Under the pieces are notes generated by a model. It saw nothing but the letters and a program-made list of their open reading frames with translations, was not told the DNA's origin and searched no databases. From positions 1-6,165 of the forward strand of contig JAHFFQ010000043.1 of the NCBI GenBank assembly GCA_023247875.1: 6,165 nucleotides of DNA, in the 5' to 3' direction. Numbering within the stretch: the stretch's first letter is position 1; each line of letters begins with the position of its first letter. Below are positions 5,870-6,165 of this stretch, in pieces. This DNA is from Candidatus Omnitrophota bacterium (GTDB taxonomy: Bacteria > Omnitrophota > Gorgyraeia > Gygaellales > Profunditerraquicolaceae). A program made the translations under genes and the position numbers.

Positions 5870-6165
5870 AAAAAGCACTGGTAACCGGGGGCGCAGGGTT
5901 CATCGGCAGCCACTTAGTGGATAAGCTGCTGGAGGAGGGTTATTCCGTAGTTGTCCTGGATAACTTTTCCACGGGCAGGCCGGAAAACCTCAAACACCAG
6001 GAAAATAACGATAATCTAAGGATCATCAAGGCGGATATCTGCGGTCTGGATGCTATCAGGCCTTATTTTAAAGGCATTGATCATGTTTTTCATCTGGGTG
6101 CGTTGGCGGACATCGTTCCTTCGATAGTAAACCCGCTTGGCTACTACAGGTCGAATGTGGATGGT
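5866..6165 (+). CDS. NAD-dependent epimerase/dehydratase (GalE-like extended SDR), 5' part only
   Basis: The first 100 codons of a gene that runs off the window end with no stop codon. The translation opens with the Rossmann loop TGGAGFIGSH (7-16). Then comes VLDNFSTG (30-37), where D32 should bind the NAD ribose, and HLGALADIVPSIVNP (76-90), a typical substrate-side segment of UDP-glucose/UDP-GlcNAc 4-epimerase relatives. The catalytic YxxxK lies beyond the window, so epimerase, dehydratase and reductase cannot be told apart. It is not like GDP-mannose 4,6-dehydratase (Gmd), which opens TGxTGQDG. It overlaps the Fcl-like gene by ATGA and has no visible Shine-Dalgarno site, so coupling to the upstream gene is likely. 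Its GC (about 49% by hand count over 5881-6165) is higher than in the two transketolase stretches counted (about 38-40%), a mild hint of separate origin. Confidence 0.82.
   Translation, partial: MKKALVTGGAGFIGSHLVDKLLEEGYSVVVLDNFSTGRPENLKHQENNDNLRIIKADICGLDAIRPYFKGIDHVFHLGALADIVPSIVNPLGYYRSNVDG

Noticed and set aside
5623..5913. 96-codon open frame on the minus strand spanning the last gene junction
   Set aside because: It is antisense to the Fcl-like and GalE-like genes, both supported by motifs. Its translation is hydrophobic-rich but otherwise featureless.
5866..6165. Calling the last gene a GDP-mannose/heptose 4,6-dehydratase to complete the pathway
   Set aside because: The visible TGGAGFIG and DNFSTG motifs are GalE-type, not Gmd-type, and the catalytic residues are outside the window. 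Assigning the missing step to it would be unsupported.
5881..6165. Recent horizontal transfer of the last gene because of higher GC
   Set aside because: About 49% against roughly 40% over a short stretch is a modest shift. There are no repeats, tRNA or mobile-element remains at the junction, and the gene overlaps its neighbour by ATGA.

Overview
The window is one dense, single-direction (+) gene string from a nucleotide-sugar / surface-polysaccharide (O-antigen or capsule type) locus. It holds six complete genes and the first 100 codons of a seventh. Neighbours are 3 nt apart (one junction), directly abutting (one) or overlapping by an ATGA (four), so it reads as part of one operon. No RNA gene, insertion sequence, CRISPR array, terminator or non-coding stretch over 10 nt is present. 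GC is about 40% in the parts I counted. Heptose-GDP enzymes plus overlapping genes suggest a Gram-negative-type, probably uncultured bacterium. An Omnitrophota-like genome is my weak guess; nothing here fixes the taxon.

Layout: (1) 2-943, pyrimidine-binding/C-terminal half of a split transketolase; (2) 947-1939, GHMP kinase like HddA; (3) 1936-2643, sugar-1-phosphate nucleotidyltransferase like HddC; (4) 2644-3771, FAD oxidoreductase of the L-2-hydroxyglutarate oxidase/DAO type; (5) 3768-4964, a DegT/StrS-fold PLP protein whose Schiff-base lysine is replaced by histidine and which carries a four-cysteine loop; (6) 4961-5869, a GDP-L-fucose synthase-like SDR whose catalytic tyrosine is phenylalanine; (7) 5866-6165, the start of a GalE-like SDR cut by the window end.

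How they may work together: HddA and HddC are the kinase and guanylyltransferase steps that make GDP-D-glycero-alpha-D-manno-heptose, and transketolase chemistry can make their sedoheptulose-7-phosphate precursor. A His-for-Lys PLP enzyme followed by a GDP-fucose-synthase-like enzyme is the same pairing as ColD/ColC in GDP-L-colitose synthesis. My inference is that this locus makes a GDP-linked 3-deoxy sugar, possibly a 3-deoxy- or 3,6-dideoxy-heptose, perhaps with a two-carbon branch if the split transketolase acts on the keto-sugar. The unusual residues in genes 5 and 6 are read directly from the sequence. The pathway is a hypothesis, and gmhA, gmhB, a clear 4,6-dehydratase and glycosyltransferases are not visible here.
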